Assembly (NCBI GenBank): GCA_964614655.1
Contig: CAZTPF010000048.1
Span: 1 to 10,317 of the forward strand
Direction of reading: 5' to 3'
DNA: 10,317 nucleotides
DNA from: Casp-actino8 sp964614655
GTDB taxonomy: Bacteria > Actinomycetota > Acidimicrobiia > Acidimicrobiales > Ilumatobacteraceae
In this document: positions 1 to 7,875 of the stretch, one piece after another
Numbering within the stretch: the stretch's first letter is position 1
Layout of the letters: each line of letters begins with the position of its first letter
Position numbers and translations under genes: made by a program
Notes under the pieces: model-generated
What the model was told of the DNA's origin: nothing
Databases searched by the model: none
The model's input: only the letters and a program-made list of their open reading frames with translations

Positions 1-1704
1 CGTCTGCAGCCGGCGTTCGACGCCGTGGCGGGTCGAACAGGTGTCGATCCGGTCGTCCGCCCGTCCGATCGGGCTGACGCCCAGGCCAATGGCGCGCTGG
101 CCCTGGCCAAAGAGTTGGGTCGTCCGCCCCGTGAGGTGGCCGAAGCCGTTCTCGCCGAAGCCCTGAAACTGCCCGATCTGCGCGCGTCTCTCGAAGTGGC
201 CGGTCCTGGATTCCTGAACATCGTCGTGAACGACGACTTCCTCGCCGACGAGATCGCCGCAGTGTCGGCCGACGAACGCCTCGGTGTGCGGTCGGCCAGT
301 CCCACCCGTCGTGTCGTGGTCGACTATTCGGCGCCCAACGTCGCGAAAGAGATGCACGTCGGCCACCTGCGCACCACCGTCATCGGTGACTCGTTGGTGC
401 GCATGCTCGAATTCGTCGGCCACGAGGTCATTCGCGAGAACCACATCGGCGACTGGGGGACACCGTTCGGCATGCTCATCGAGCATCTGCTCGACCTGGG
501 CGAGACCGAGGCCGCCGATCATCTGTCGCTCGGCGACCTCGACGGTTTCTACAAACAGGCGCGGGCCAAGTTCGACGCCGACGACACGTTCAAGGAGCGC
601 TCGCGTGCTCGTGTGGTGCTGCTGCAGGGGGGTGACGCCGAAACCCTTCGCCTCTGGAAGCTCTTGGTCGGACTCTCCACCAAGCACTTCAACGCCGTGT
701 ACGACCGACTCGGTGTGTTGCTCACCGACGACGACCTCATGGGTGAGAGCGCGTACAACGATCTGTTGCCTCAGGTGATCACCCGGCTCGATGCACTCGG
801 TCTCTTGCAGCAGTCCGATGGCGCCGACGTGGTGTTCCCGCCCGGCTACACCAACCGCGACGGTGATCCGCTTCCGCTCATCGTGCAGAAGGGAACGGGC
901 GGCTTCAACTACGCCACCAGCGACTTGGCGTGTGTGATCGATCGCATCGAACGTCTGAACGCCGATCTACTGCTGTACGTCGTCGGCGCACCGCAGGCTC
1001 AGCATCTGTCGATGGTGTTCGACGTGGCACGCATGGCGGGCTGGCTCGCCGAACCGGCCGAGGCCGTACATGTCGCGTTCGGCAGTGTGCTGGGTTCCGA
1101 TCGCAAGATGCTGAAGAGTCGCAGTGGCGAGCCGTTGAAATTCGTCGACCTGCTCGACGAAGCTCTCGTTCGCGCCGAAGCGTCGGTGGCCGAAAAGAAT
1201 CCCGATCTTGCCGTGGAAGATCGACTGGCGATCGCCCGTCAGGTGGGTATCGGCGCGGTGAAGTACGCCGACCTGTCGACCGATCGTGTGCGCGACTACG
1301 TGTTCGACTGGGATCGCATGTTGTCGTTCGACGGCAACACCGCGCCCTATCTGCAGTACGCGCACGCTCGAATCTGCTCCATTTTCCGTCGCGCCGGTAT
1401 CGATCGCGAATCGTTGCGAAATCGCGAACCTTCGATCGTCGAACCGCAAGAACGCGCTCTCGCCCTGGCAGTCCTCGGTTTCGACTCGGCCGTCGCCGAC
1501 ACGCTCGAGAAGTACAGCCCGCACCGTCTGTGCACCTACTTGTACGATCTCGCCACATCGTTCACCTCGTTCTACGAACACTGTCCGGTGCTGAAAGCCG
1601 ACGAACCCACACGCACGTCGCGGCTCGTGATGTGCGACGTGACCGCTCGTGTGATGGCCGCCGGTCTGGGCTTGCTCGGTATCGATGCCCCGGAGCAGAT
1701 GTGA
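1..1704 (+). CDS. argS: Arginyl-tRNA synthetase (5' partial)
   Basis: This cytoplasmic class I aminoacyl-tRNA synthetase charges tRNA-Arg with arginine using ATP. The frame is open from base 1 with no upstream stop. Its first residues (RLQPAFDAVAGRTGVDPVVR) already look like the interior of the ArgRS N-terminal tRNA-recognition domain, so the true start is left of the window and the GTG at 25 is probably internal. 567 residues are visible against roughly 550-590 for the family, so little is missing. The HIGH-type signature is HVGH (codons 355-366), followed by an ENHIGDWGTPFG block. The KMSKS-equivalent loop is KMLKSRSG (from 1105). The C-terminal helical DALR anticodon-binding domain starts near 1336 (NTAPYLQYAHARI). 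It ends in TGA at 1702-1704, 10 nt before lysA, which implies co-transcription. The argS-lysA pairing is well known in Actinobacteria. Confidence 0.97.
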   Translation, partial: RLQPAFDAVAGRTGVDPVVRPSDRADAQANGALALAKELGRPPREVAEAVLAEALKLPDLRASLEVAGPGFLNIVVNDDFLADEIAAVSADERLGVRSASPTRRVVVDYSAPNVAKEMHVGHLRTTVIGDSLVRMLEFVGHEVIRENHIGDWGTPFGMLIEHLLDLGETEAADHLSLGDLDGFYKQARAKFDADDTFKERSRARVVLLQGGDAETLRLWKLLVGLSTKHFNAVYDRLGVLLTDDDLMGESAYNDLLPQVITRLDALGLLQQSDGADVVFPPGYTNRDGDPLPLIVQKGTGGFNYATSDLACVIDRIERLNADLLLYVVGAPQAQHLSMVFDVARMAGWLAEPAEAVHVAFGSVLGSDRKMLKSRSGEPLKFVDLLDEALVRAEASVAEKNPDLAVEDRLAIARQVGIGAVKYADLSTDRVRDYVFDWDRMLSFDGNTAPYLQYAHARICSIFRRAGIDRESLRNREPSIVEPQERALALAVLGFDSAVADTLEKYSPHRLCTYLYDLATSFTSFYEHCPVLKADEPTRTSRLVMCDVTARVMAAGLGLLGIDAPEQM

Positions 1705-1706
1705 GG
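1703..1706 (+). promoter_or_regulatory. Ribosome binding site of lysA
   Basis: GAGG overlaps the argS stop codon and lies 8 nt before the GTG at 1715. This favours 1715 as the lysA start over the in-frame ATG at 1685, which would overlap argS by 20 nt, and over the ATG at 1736. Confidence 0.6.
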
Positions 1707-1714
1707 ACGTTCCC

Positions 1715-3012
1715 GTGACAACTCCCGCTGTTCCCATGCGCTTGTTGCCCGACGGTGCCGCGGTCGAGACCGACGGCTCACTGTCGATCGCGTCGTGCCG
1801 GGTCACCGACCTGGCCGACGAATTCGGCACACCTCTCTTCGTGTACGACGAGAACCACATCCGCTCGCGTTGCCGAGAAGCTGTGAACGCTTTCGGACCC
1901 GATCAGGTGATCTATGCGTCGAAGGCGTTCCTGTGCACGGCCATGGCCAAGCTGGTGCACGACGAAGGTCTCCTCCTCGACGTGGCCACCGGGGGCGAGA
2001 TGTACGTGGCGCGGCACGCCGGTGTTCCGGGCGATCGCCTCGTGTTCCACGGCAACAACAAGAGCCTCGACGAACTCGAGATGGCGCTCACCGCCGAAGG
2101 CGGGTCGCGTTCAGGTGTGCGCCATGTCGTGATCGACAGTTTCGACGAGATCGATCGACTCGCCGAGTTGCGTCGGCGCGGTCTTCCGGTTCCGCGTGTG
2201 CAGATTCGCGTGACCCCTGGTGTGCAGGCGCACACGCACGAATACATCGCCACCGGTCAGGACGACTCGAAGTTCGGCTTCAATCTCGGCAACGGTGATG
2301 CGGCCCGCGCCGTCGAACGTGTGAGCGAAACCGGCTGCGGTGAGTTGGTGGGCTTCCACTGTCACATCGGATCGAACGTGTTCGCCGTCGACAGTTTCGC
2401 CAAGGCGGCCGAGGTGATGGCTCGCTTCGCTCAGCCCTACGACCTTCCCGAACTCACGTTGGGCGGTGGCCTCGGTGTGGCCTACACACTCGACGAAGAG
2501 GCACCCACGATTGCGTCGTGGGGCAACGTGCTCCTCGACGCCTGTTCCTCACTCGGATTGAAGTCGAAGATCATGGTCGAGCCGGGTCGCTCGATCGTCG
2601 CGTCGTCGGCGATCACCGTCTACCGGGTGGGCACGGTGAAGGACATCCCCGGCATTCGTCGGTACGTCGCCGTCGACGGCGGCATGAGCGACAACCCGCG
2701 TCCGGTCCTCTACAGCAGTGGTTATGAAGCGTTCCGCGTGAGCGATGTGGCGGCCGAGCGTCCCGACCAGGCTCGGCTGGTGGGCAAGCACTGCGAGAGC
2801 GGTGACGTCCTCATCTTCGACGCGGCCCTACCGGCCGGTGTGAAGGTCGGCGACTTGGTGGCCACTCCCGTCACCGGTGCCTACGGACATTCGATGGCGA
2901 GCAACTACAACAAGGTTCCGCGTCCGGCGGTGGTCTTCGTGGCCGACGGACGTGCCCGGCTCGTGGTTCGCCGCGAAACAATGGACGACCTGGTCCGCCT
3001 CGATCTGCCGTA
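1715..3012 (+). CDS. lysA: Diaminopimelate decarboxylase (3' end at gap)
   Basis: This PLP enzyme of fold type III (alanine-racemase-like barrel plus C-terminal beta domain) decarboxylates meso-diaminopimelate to L-lysine, the last step of lysine synthesis. The PLP lysine is K70 in YASKAF. Other family motifs are TGGEM, HGNNKS, GFHCHIGS (the PLP-facing histidine motif), GGGLGVAY (phosphate loop), EPGRS, and the C-terminal GKHCESGD carrying the catalytic cysteine contributed to the partner subunit of the dimer. GAYGHSMASNYN supplies the substrate-side tyrosine. The GTG at 1715 is preferred because of the GAGG at 1703-1706. 432 codons are visible. The last bases before the Ns are TA, so codon 433 is TAN: a stop (TAA or TAG) or Tyr. 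By similarity to the mycobacterial protein, which ends shortly after an equivalent RRETVDDLL segment, the gene is essentially complete. The downstream neighbour is hom. Confidence 0.95.
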
Positions 3013-3112
3013 NNNNNNNNNNNNNNNNNNNNNNNNNNNNNNNNNNNNNNNNNNNNNNNNNNNNNNNNNNNNNNNNNNNNNNNNNNNNNNNNNNNNNNNN
3101 NNNNNNNNNNNN
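3013..3112. other. Assembly gap of exactly 100 N
   Basis: A run of 100 Ns follows a partial TA. The round number suggests a placeholder of unknown true length. It falls between the C-terminus of LysA and the middle of homoserine dehydrogenase. Restoring a full Hom N-terminal NAD(P)-binding domain would need roughly 110-125 codons, so the real interval is probably at least 330 nt. The open frame that appears to run across the gap is an artefact. Confidence 0.98.
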
Positions 3113-4060
3113 ACCGAACTCTTCGGCAAGGCCGACGAGTGCGGTGTCGACCTCTTGTTCGAAGCCGCCGTCGCCGGAGGCATTCCGGTCATCCGCGTGC
3201 TGCGCGAGAGTCTGCGCGGTGAGCCGATCAGCCGGGTGATGGGCATCATCAACGGCACCACCAACTTCATCCTCACCAAGATGACCGAGGAAGGTGCCGA
3301 TTACGGTGCGGCGCTCTCCGAAGCACAGCGTCTCGGTTATGCCGAACGCGATCCAACGGCCGATGTCGAAGGTTTCGACGCCGGCGCGAAGGCGGCGATC
3401 ATCGCGTCGATCGCCTTCGGCGCCAAGGTCGTGGCCGGCGACGTGTATCACGAAGGCATCAGCCGTATCTCGGCTGCCGATATTGCCGTGGCGCGTCGAC
3501 TCGGATACGTGGTCAAGCTGCTCGGTATCGCCGAGCGCGACGCCAGCACCGGAAGCGTCGCCGTGCGTGTGCATCCGGCCATGGTTCCGCTCGATCATCC
3601 GCTGGCCAGTGTGCGCGACAGTTTCAACGCCGTGTTCGTCGAGGGCGGTGCCGTGGGTTCGCTCATGTTCTACGGCCGCGGTGCGGGTGGCTTCCCCACG
3701 GCGAGTGCAGTGCTCGGCGACGTGATCGATGCGGCGGTCAACCTCTCGAAGGGTTCGCACGGCACGATCGGCTCGTTCGGCAAGGCCAAGATGCTCCCGA
3801 TCGACGAGACCAGCTCCGAGTATCTGCTGTCGCTCGAAGTAGCCGACAAGCCCGGTGTGCTCCATGCCGTCACCGGCACGTTCGCCCGCCATGGTGTGAG
3901 TATCCGCGCCGCCGAGCAGGAGGGCATCGGCAACGATGCGCGTCTCGTGTTCATCACCCACCTTGCCAAGGAGTCTGACGTGCAGGCAACAGTGCGTGAG
4001 CTGCGCGATCTCGACGCCGTGCAGCAGGTCGGCACGATCTTGCGCGTGATCGGATCCTGA
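3113..4060 (+). CDS. hom: Homoserine dehydrogenase (5' partial, starts in gap)
   Basis: The enzyme reduces aspartate-4-semialdehyde to homoserine with NAD(P)H, the branch point toward threonine and methionine. 315 residues are visible. They begin just upstream of the conserved LLFEAAVAGGIPVI segment, so the Rossmann domain with the GxGxxG dinucleotide motif lies in the gap. The catalytic/substrate domain is intact: VMGIINGTTNFI (3236-3271), then DPTADVEGFDAGAK, where the Asp at 3377-3379 and Lys at 3389-3391 match the family's catalytic pair. Next comes SFNAVFVEG and GRGAGGFPTASAVLGD. A C-terminal ACT domain runs from about 3818 (EYLLSLEVADKPGVL) to the end. Such domains mediate threonine feedback inhibition in related enzymes, so allosteric control is likely but not demonstrated. 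TGA at 4058-4060 is 4 nt before thrC. The symbol thrA is used in mycobacteria, but no aspartokinase domain is seen here. Confidence 0.95.
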   Translation, partial: TELFGKADECGVDLLFEAAVAGGIPVIRVLRESLRGEPISRVMGIINGTTNFILTKMTEEGADYGAALSEAQRLGYAERDPTADVEGFDAGAKAAIIASIAFGAKVVAGDVYHEGISRISAADIAVARRLGYVVKLLGIAERDASTGSVAVRVHPAMVPLDHPLASVRDSFNAVFVEGGAVGSLMFYGRGAGGFPTASAVLGDVIDAAVNLSKGSHGTIGSFGKAKMLPIDETSSEYLLSLEVADKPGVLHAVTGTFARHGVSIRAAEQEGIGNDARLVFITHLAKESDVQATVRELRDLDAVQQVGTILRVIGS

Positions 4061-4064
4061 TCGC

Positions 4065-5380
4065 ATGAAGTACGTGTCGACGCGGGGGAGTGCGCCCGAA
4101 CTCGGGTTCGCCGACGTGCTTCTGGCCGGCCTCGCCACCGACGGCGGGTTGTACGTTCCCACCGAGTATCCGTCGTTGCCCGATCTGCCGAACGGTCGCT
4201 ACGCCGATCTGGCTCATGCGGTCATGTCGCCCTTCGTGGCCGGCGAGATCGCGTCCGACGATCTGTATCGCATGTGCGTCGACGCTTATGCCACGTTCCG
4301 GCATCCGGCCACGGTTCCGCTCGTGCAGATCGACACCGACGAATGGCTCATGGAGTTGTTCCACGGACCAACCCTTGCCTTCAAGGACGTGGCGTTGCAG
4401 TTGGTCGGTCGCATGTTCGATCACGTGCTCGCCAAACGCGGCGAGCGGATCATGATCGTGGGTGCCACCAGTGGCGACACCGGTTCGGCAGCCATCGACG
4501 GTGTGAAGGCGTGCCAGAACGTCGACATCGTCATCCTCTATCCCGAGGGTCGGGTGAGCGACGTGCAGCGCAAGCAGATGACCACGGTCGATGCGCCCAA
4601 CGTTCACACCGTCGCCGTCTCCGGTACCTTCGATGATTGTCAAGACCTCGTGAAGGCCATGTTCAACGATGCGGCCTTCCGCAACGAGATGAACTTGTCG
4701 GCGGTCAACAGCATCAACTGGGCGCGCGTCATGGCCCAGATCGTCTATTACGTGGCGGCCGTCGACGCGCTCGGCGGACAACCGGTCACGTTCAGCGTGC
4801 CCACCGGCAACTTCGGCAACGTGTTGGCCGGCTGGATCGCTCGCGAGATGGGGGCATCGGTCGACGAGTTGATCGTGGGTTCCAACACCAACGACATCCT
4901 CACGCGGTTCTTCGACTCCCACGCCATGGTGGCGTCGGGTGTCGTTCCCACGTTGAGCCCGTCGATGGACATCCAGGTGTCGTCGAACTTCGAGCGTCTC
5001 TTGTTCGAACTGAACGATCGCGACGGCGGGGCCACGGCCGAGCAGATGAATCGATTCCGATCATCCGGACGTATGGACGTCGAACCCGATCAGTACGCAC
5101 GCTGGATCGAGCCGGTGTTCCGTGCCGCGCGATGCGACGACGACGCCACCGTGGCAACCATGGCCGATGTGTATCGCACCACCGGCATGCAGATCGACCC
5201 GCACACCGCCGTGGGGGTGTCGGCGGCCCGCCAGTGCGCGCCGCACTCGTCGCCGGTGGTCACCTTGGCCACGGCGCATCCGGCCAAGTTCCCCGACGCC
5301 GTCGAACGAGCCACCGGCCGACGCCCGGCCCTGCCCGAGCATCTGGCCGACCTGTTCGACCGTCCCGAGCGCACAACGCC
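4065..5380 (+). CDS. thrC: Threonine synthase, long class (3' end at gap)
   Basis: This PLP enzyme of fold type II converts O-phospho-L-homoserine and water to threonine and phosphate. The opening MKYVSTRG and the N-terminal extension before the PLP lysine are typical of the long class found in E. coli and Corynebacterium. The PLP lysine is K107 in LAFKDVALQ, the same position as in E. coli. Other motifs are GATSGDTG (phosphate-binding loop), VSGTFDDCQ, NSINWARVMAQ, SVPTGNFGN, SPSMDIQVSSNFER and DPHTAVGV. About 439 residues are visible. The tail after LADLFDRPERTT, perhaps 20-30 residues, is lost in the gap. The ATG at 4065 lies 4 nt after hom with no clear Shine-Dalgarno sequence, so translation is probably coupled to hom. 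M. tuberculosis carries a shorter ThrC of about 360 residues at the equivalent locus, so the class differs here. Confidence 0.95.
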
Positions 5381-5480
5381 NNNNNNNNNNNNNNNNNNNN
5401 NNNNNNNNNNNNNNNNNNNNNNNNNNNNNNNNNNNNNNNNNNNNNNNNNNNNNNNNNNNNNNNNNNNNNNNNNNNNNNNN
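5381..5480. other. Assembly gap of exactly 100 N
   Basis: The second 100-N placeholder begins inside the last part of thrC and ends 21 nt before a TGA stop. Its real length is unknown. By synteny with M. tuberculosis (thrC-thrB-rho), it could hold a whole homoserine kinase gene of about 0.9-1 kb. It could equally be short and contain only the thrC tail. Confidence 0.98.
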
Positions 5481-5501
5481 ACCCTCGCGCAGATCGGCTG
5501 A
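5481..5501 (+). CDS. C-terminal remnant of an ORF (thrC or a gene hidden in the gap)
   Basis: Only six codons (TLAQIG) and a TGA at 5499-5501 follow the gap. If the gap were exactly 100 nt they would be in frame with thrC, but the gap length is not trustworthy. They may be the end of ThrC or of an unseen gene such as thrB. Stem-loops directly after this TGA support a genuine gene end here. Identity cannot be decided from seven codons. Confidence 0.3.
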   Translation, partial: TLAQIG

Positions 5502-5504
5502 CCA

Positions 5505-5543
5505 GGACGTTCGTCCGGATACCCCGGGTCTTTCGTGGGGTAT
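5505..5543 (+). terminator. Two stem-loops after the thrC-side operon, possible terminator
   Basis: The first dyad starts 4 nt after the stop: GGACG (5505-5509) and CGTCC (5512-5516). Minimal loop size probably limits it to 4 bp with a GTTC loop. The second is perfect: ATACCCC (5519-5525) and GGGGTAT (5537-5543) with an 11-nt loop. Neither is followed by a T-run, so this is not a classic intrinsic terminator. It could be a U-less terminator, a transcript 3'-end stabiliser, or an operator next to the rho promoter. Confidence 0.4.
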
Positions 5544-5546
5544 GCG

Positions 5547-5575
5547 TTGTGGAGCCGGGGGTCGGGGGCTAGGGT
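5547..5575 (+). promoter_or_regulatory. Putative promoter of rho
   Basis: A TTGTGG -35-like hexamer (5547-5552) is separated by exactly 17 nt from TAGGGT (5570-5575), which keeps the TAnnnT core of actinobacterial -10 boxes. The predicted start is near 5582, giving a leader of about 139 nt before the GTG of rho. The spacer is G-rich. This is assigned by eye only. Confidence 0.42.
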
Positions 5576-5582
5576 CGTTTTC

Positions 5583-5598
5583 GTTCGGATTCCCGAAC
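5583..5598 (+). promoter_or_regulatory. Hairpin at the predicted 5' end of the rho mRNA
   Basis: GTTCGG (5583-5588) and CCGAAC (5593-5598) form a perfect 6-bp stem with a 4-nt loop. It lies directly at the transcription start inferred from the promoter hexamers. A stem-loop at the very 5' end commonly protects mRNA from decay. That role is inference. Confidence 0.4.
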
Positions 5599-5657
5599 CG
5601 CCTCGAGTCGCTCTGATCGACCGAGATGTCTTCACCGGCACGGGGAACGTCGGTGTA

Positions 5658-5715
5658 CGTGTTCAGCACGAAAGTCGTGTTCCACACGCAAGTCTCATTC
5701 CCCTCCTGAAAGAGG
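5658..5715 (+). promoter_or_regulatory. rho leader with alternative hairpins and a possibly masked ribosome binding site
   Basis: Four short segments can pair 1:2, 2:3 or 3:4: CGTG (5658-5661), CACGA (5667-5671), TCGTGT (5675-5680) and ACACG (5684-5688). Pairing 2:3 excludes both 1:2 and 3:4, an attenuator-like layout. A C-rich, G-poor tract follows (5681-5706). Its CCTC at 5702-5705 is complementary to the GAGG of the ribosome binding site (5712-5715) across a 6-nt loop. E. coli rho is known to be autoregulated in its leader. A similar role here is inference, and the stems are only 4-5 bp. Confidence 0.3.
5711..5715 (+). promoter_or_regulatory. Ribosome binding site of rho
   Basis: AGAGG lies 5 nt before the GTG at 5721. 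It decides that start over in-frame upstream candidates such as the GTG at 5535, which would place coding sequence over the putative promoter and encode an N-terminus unlike Rho. Confidence 0.6.
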
Positions 5716-5720
5716 TTCCC

Positions 5721-7517
<1,797 letters not shown>

Positions 7518-7522
7518 CCGGT

Positions 7523-7542
7523 GGGGGTCCCGGCGGGCCCCC
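7523..7542 (+). terminator. GC hairpin after rho
   Basis: GGGGGTCC (7523-7530) pairs with GGGCCCCC (7535-7542) around a CGGC loop. That gives 8 pairs including one G-U, starting 6 nt after the rho TGA. It is very stable but is followed by GATACACTTT rather than a U-run. It may be a U-poor terminator or an mRNA 3' stabiliser. Confidence 0.5.
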
Positions 7543-7544
7543 GA

Positions 7545-7550
7545 TACACT
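7545..7550 (+). promoter_or_regulatory. Possible -10 box of an rpmE promoter
   Basis: TACACT fits the TAnnnT pattern and would start transcription near 7557, giving a leader of about 27 nt. No convincing -35 hexamer is present: the position is occupied by the GC hairpin at 7523-7542. Read-through from rho is the alternative. Confidence 0.3.
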
Positions 7551-7571
7551 TTCCCGGCCCCCGGGCGAGAG

Positions 7572-7576
7572 AAGGA
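7572..7576 (+). promoter_or_regulatory. Ribosome binding site of rpmE
   Basis: AAGGA lies 7 nt before the ATG at 7584. It is the best Shine-Dalgarno match in the window, as expected for a highly expressed ribosomal protein, and it fixes the start against an upstream in-frame GTG at 7521. Confidence 0.75.
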
Positions 7577-7583
7577 CGACACC

Positions 7584-7805
7584 ATGAAGGCTGACATTCA
7601 CCCCACTTACGACGTCGTGAGCGTGCGTTGCACCTGCGGCAACACCTTCGAGACCCGTTCGTCCAACCCGGGCGAGCTCAGCCTCGAACTCTGCAACGAG
7701 TGCCACCCGTTCTTCACCGGCAAGCAGAAGCTCGTCGACACCGGTGGACGCGTCGAGCGCTTCAACAAGCGCTACGGCGACCGCTCCGCCAAAAAGAAGT
7801 CCTGA
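7584..7805 (+). CDS. rpmE: 50S ribosomal protein L31, zinc-binding type
   Basis: This is a small protein of the large ribosomal subunit, located near the central protuberance and bridging toward the 30S head. The product is 73 residues, normal for L31. The start MKADIHPTYDVV is typical of the family. Four cysteines in a CxC...CxxC pattern (C16, C18, C37, C40) form the zinc ribbon, so this is the zinc-containing 'C+' paralogue rather than the zinc-free form induced on zinc starvation. FFTGKQKLVDTGGRVERF and a basic C-terminal tail follow. The ATG at 7584 is supported by the strong ribosome binding site and by homologue length. It follows rho as in other Actinobacteria, with its own possible promoter between. 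The stop is TGA. Confidence 0.96.
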   Translation: MKADIHPTYDVVSVRCTCGNTFETRSSNPGELSLELCNECHPFFTGKQKLVDTGGRVERFNKRYGDRSAKKKS

Positions 7806-7818
7806 CCCCTTGTTGGTT

Positions 7819-7862
7819 CTGGCGGCAAAATCGTCTCGTGTTTCGCGGGATTCTGCCGCCAG
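7819..7862 (+). terminator. Long imperfect inverted repeat after rpmE
   Basis: CTGGCGGCA (7819-7827) and TGCCGCCAG (7854-7862) pair perfectly. After one A/C mismatch, AATC (7829-7832) pairs with GATT (7849-7852). This gives 13 of 14 pairs around a 16-nt loop. It begins 13 nt after the rpmE stop, so a terminator or mRNA stabiliser for rpmE is likely, although no T-run follows. It ends 13 nt before the GTG of the next gene, so it could also control that gene. Confidence 0.5.
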
Positions 7863-7875
7863 TATCTGATCAGCC

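Noticed and set aside
25..27. GTG at 25 as the argS start
   Set aside because: The frame stays open to base 1 with ArgRS-like residues upstream, no ribosome binding site is seen, and the gene is best treated as cut by the window edge.
967..1860. Minus-strand and alternative + frames opposite or within argS (such as 967-1860 and 930-1718)
   Set aside because: They are Arg/His/Ser-rich translations without motifs, overlapping clear ArgRS coding sequence.
1685..4060. A single 791-residue LysA-Hom bifunctional protein
   Set aside because: Its middle is 100 placeholder Ns, the LysA part ends at the normal family length, and the Hom part lacks its N-terminal domain. Two separate genes interrupted by a gap explain this better.
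2828..4162. A 444-codon open frame on the minus strand opposite lysA and hom
   Set aside because: It crosses the N gap, has no recognisable motif, and lies opposite well-supported genes. It is a GC-rich shadow frame.
5535..5720. An earlier start for Rho at the GTG at 5535
   Set aside because: The extra 62 residues are unlike Rho N-termini and lie over the putative promoter. A ribosome binding site sits directly before the GTG at 5721.
7521..7583. An earlier start for L31 at the GTG at 7521
   Set aside because: It would add 21 residues spanning a strong hairpin. The ATG at 7584 has the best ribosome binding site in the window and gives the normal L31 length.
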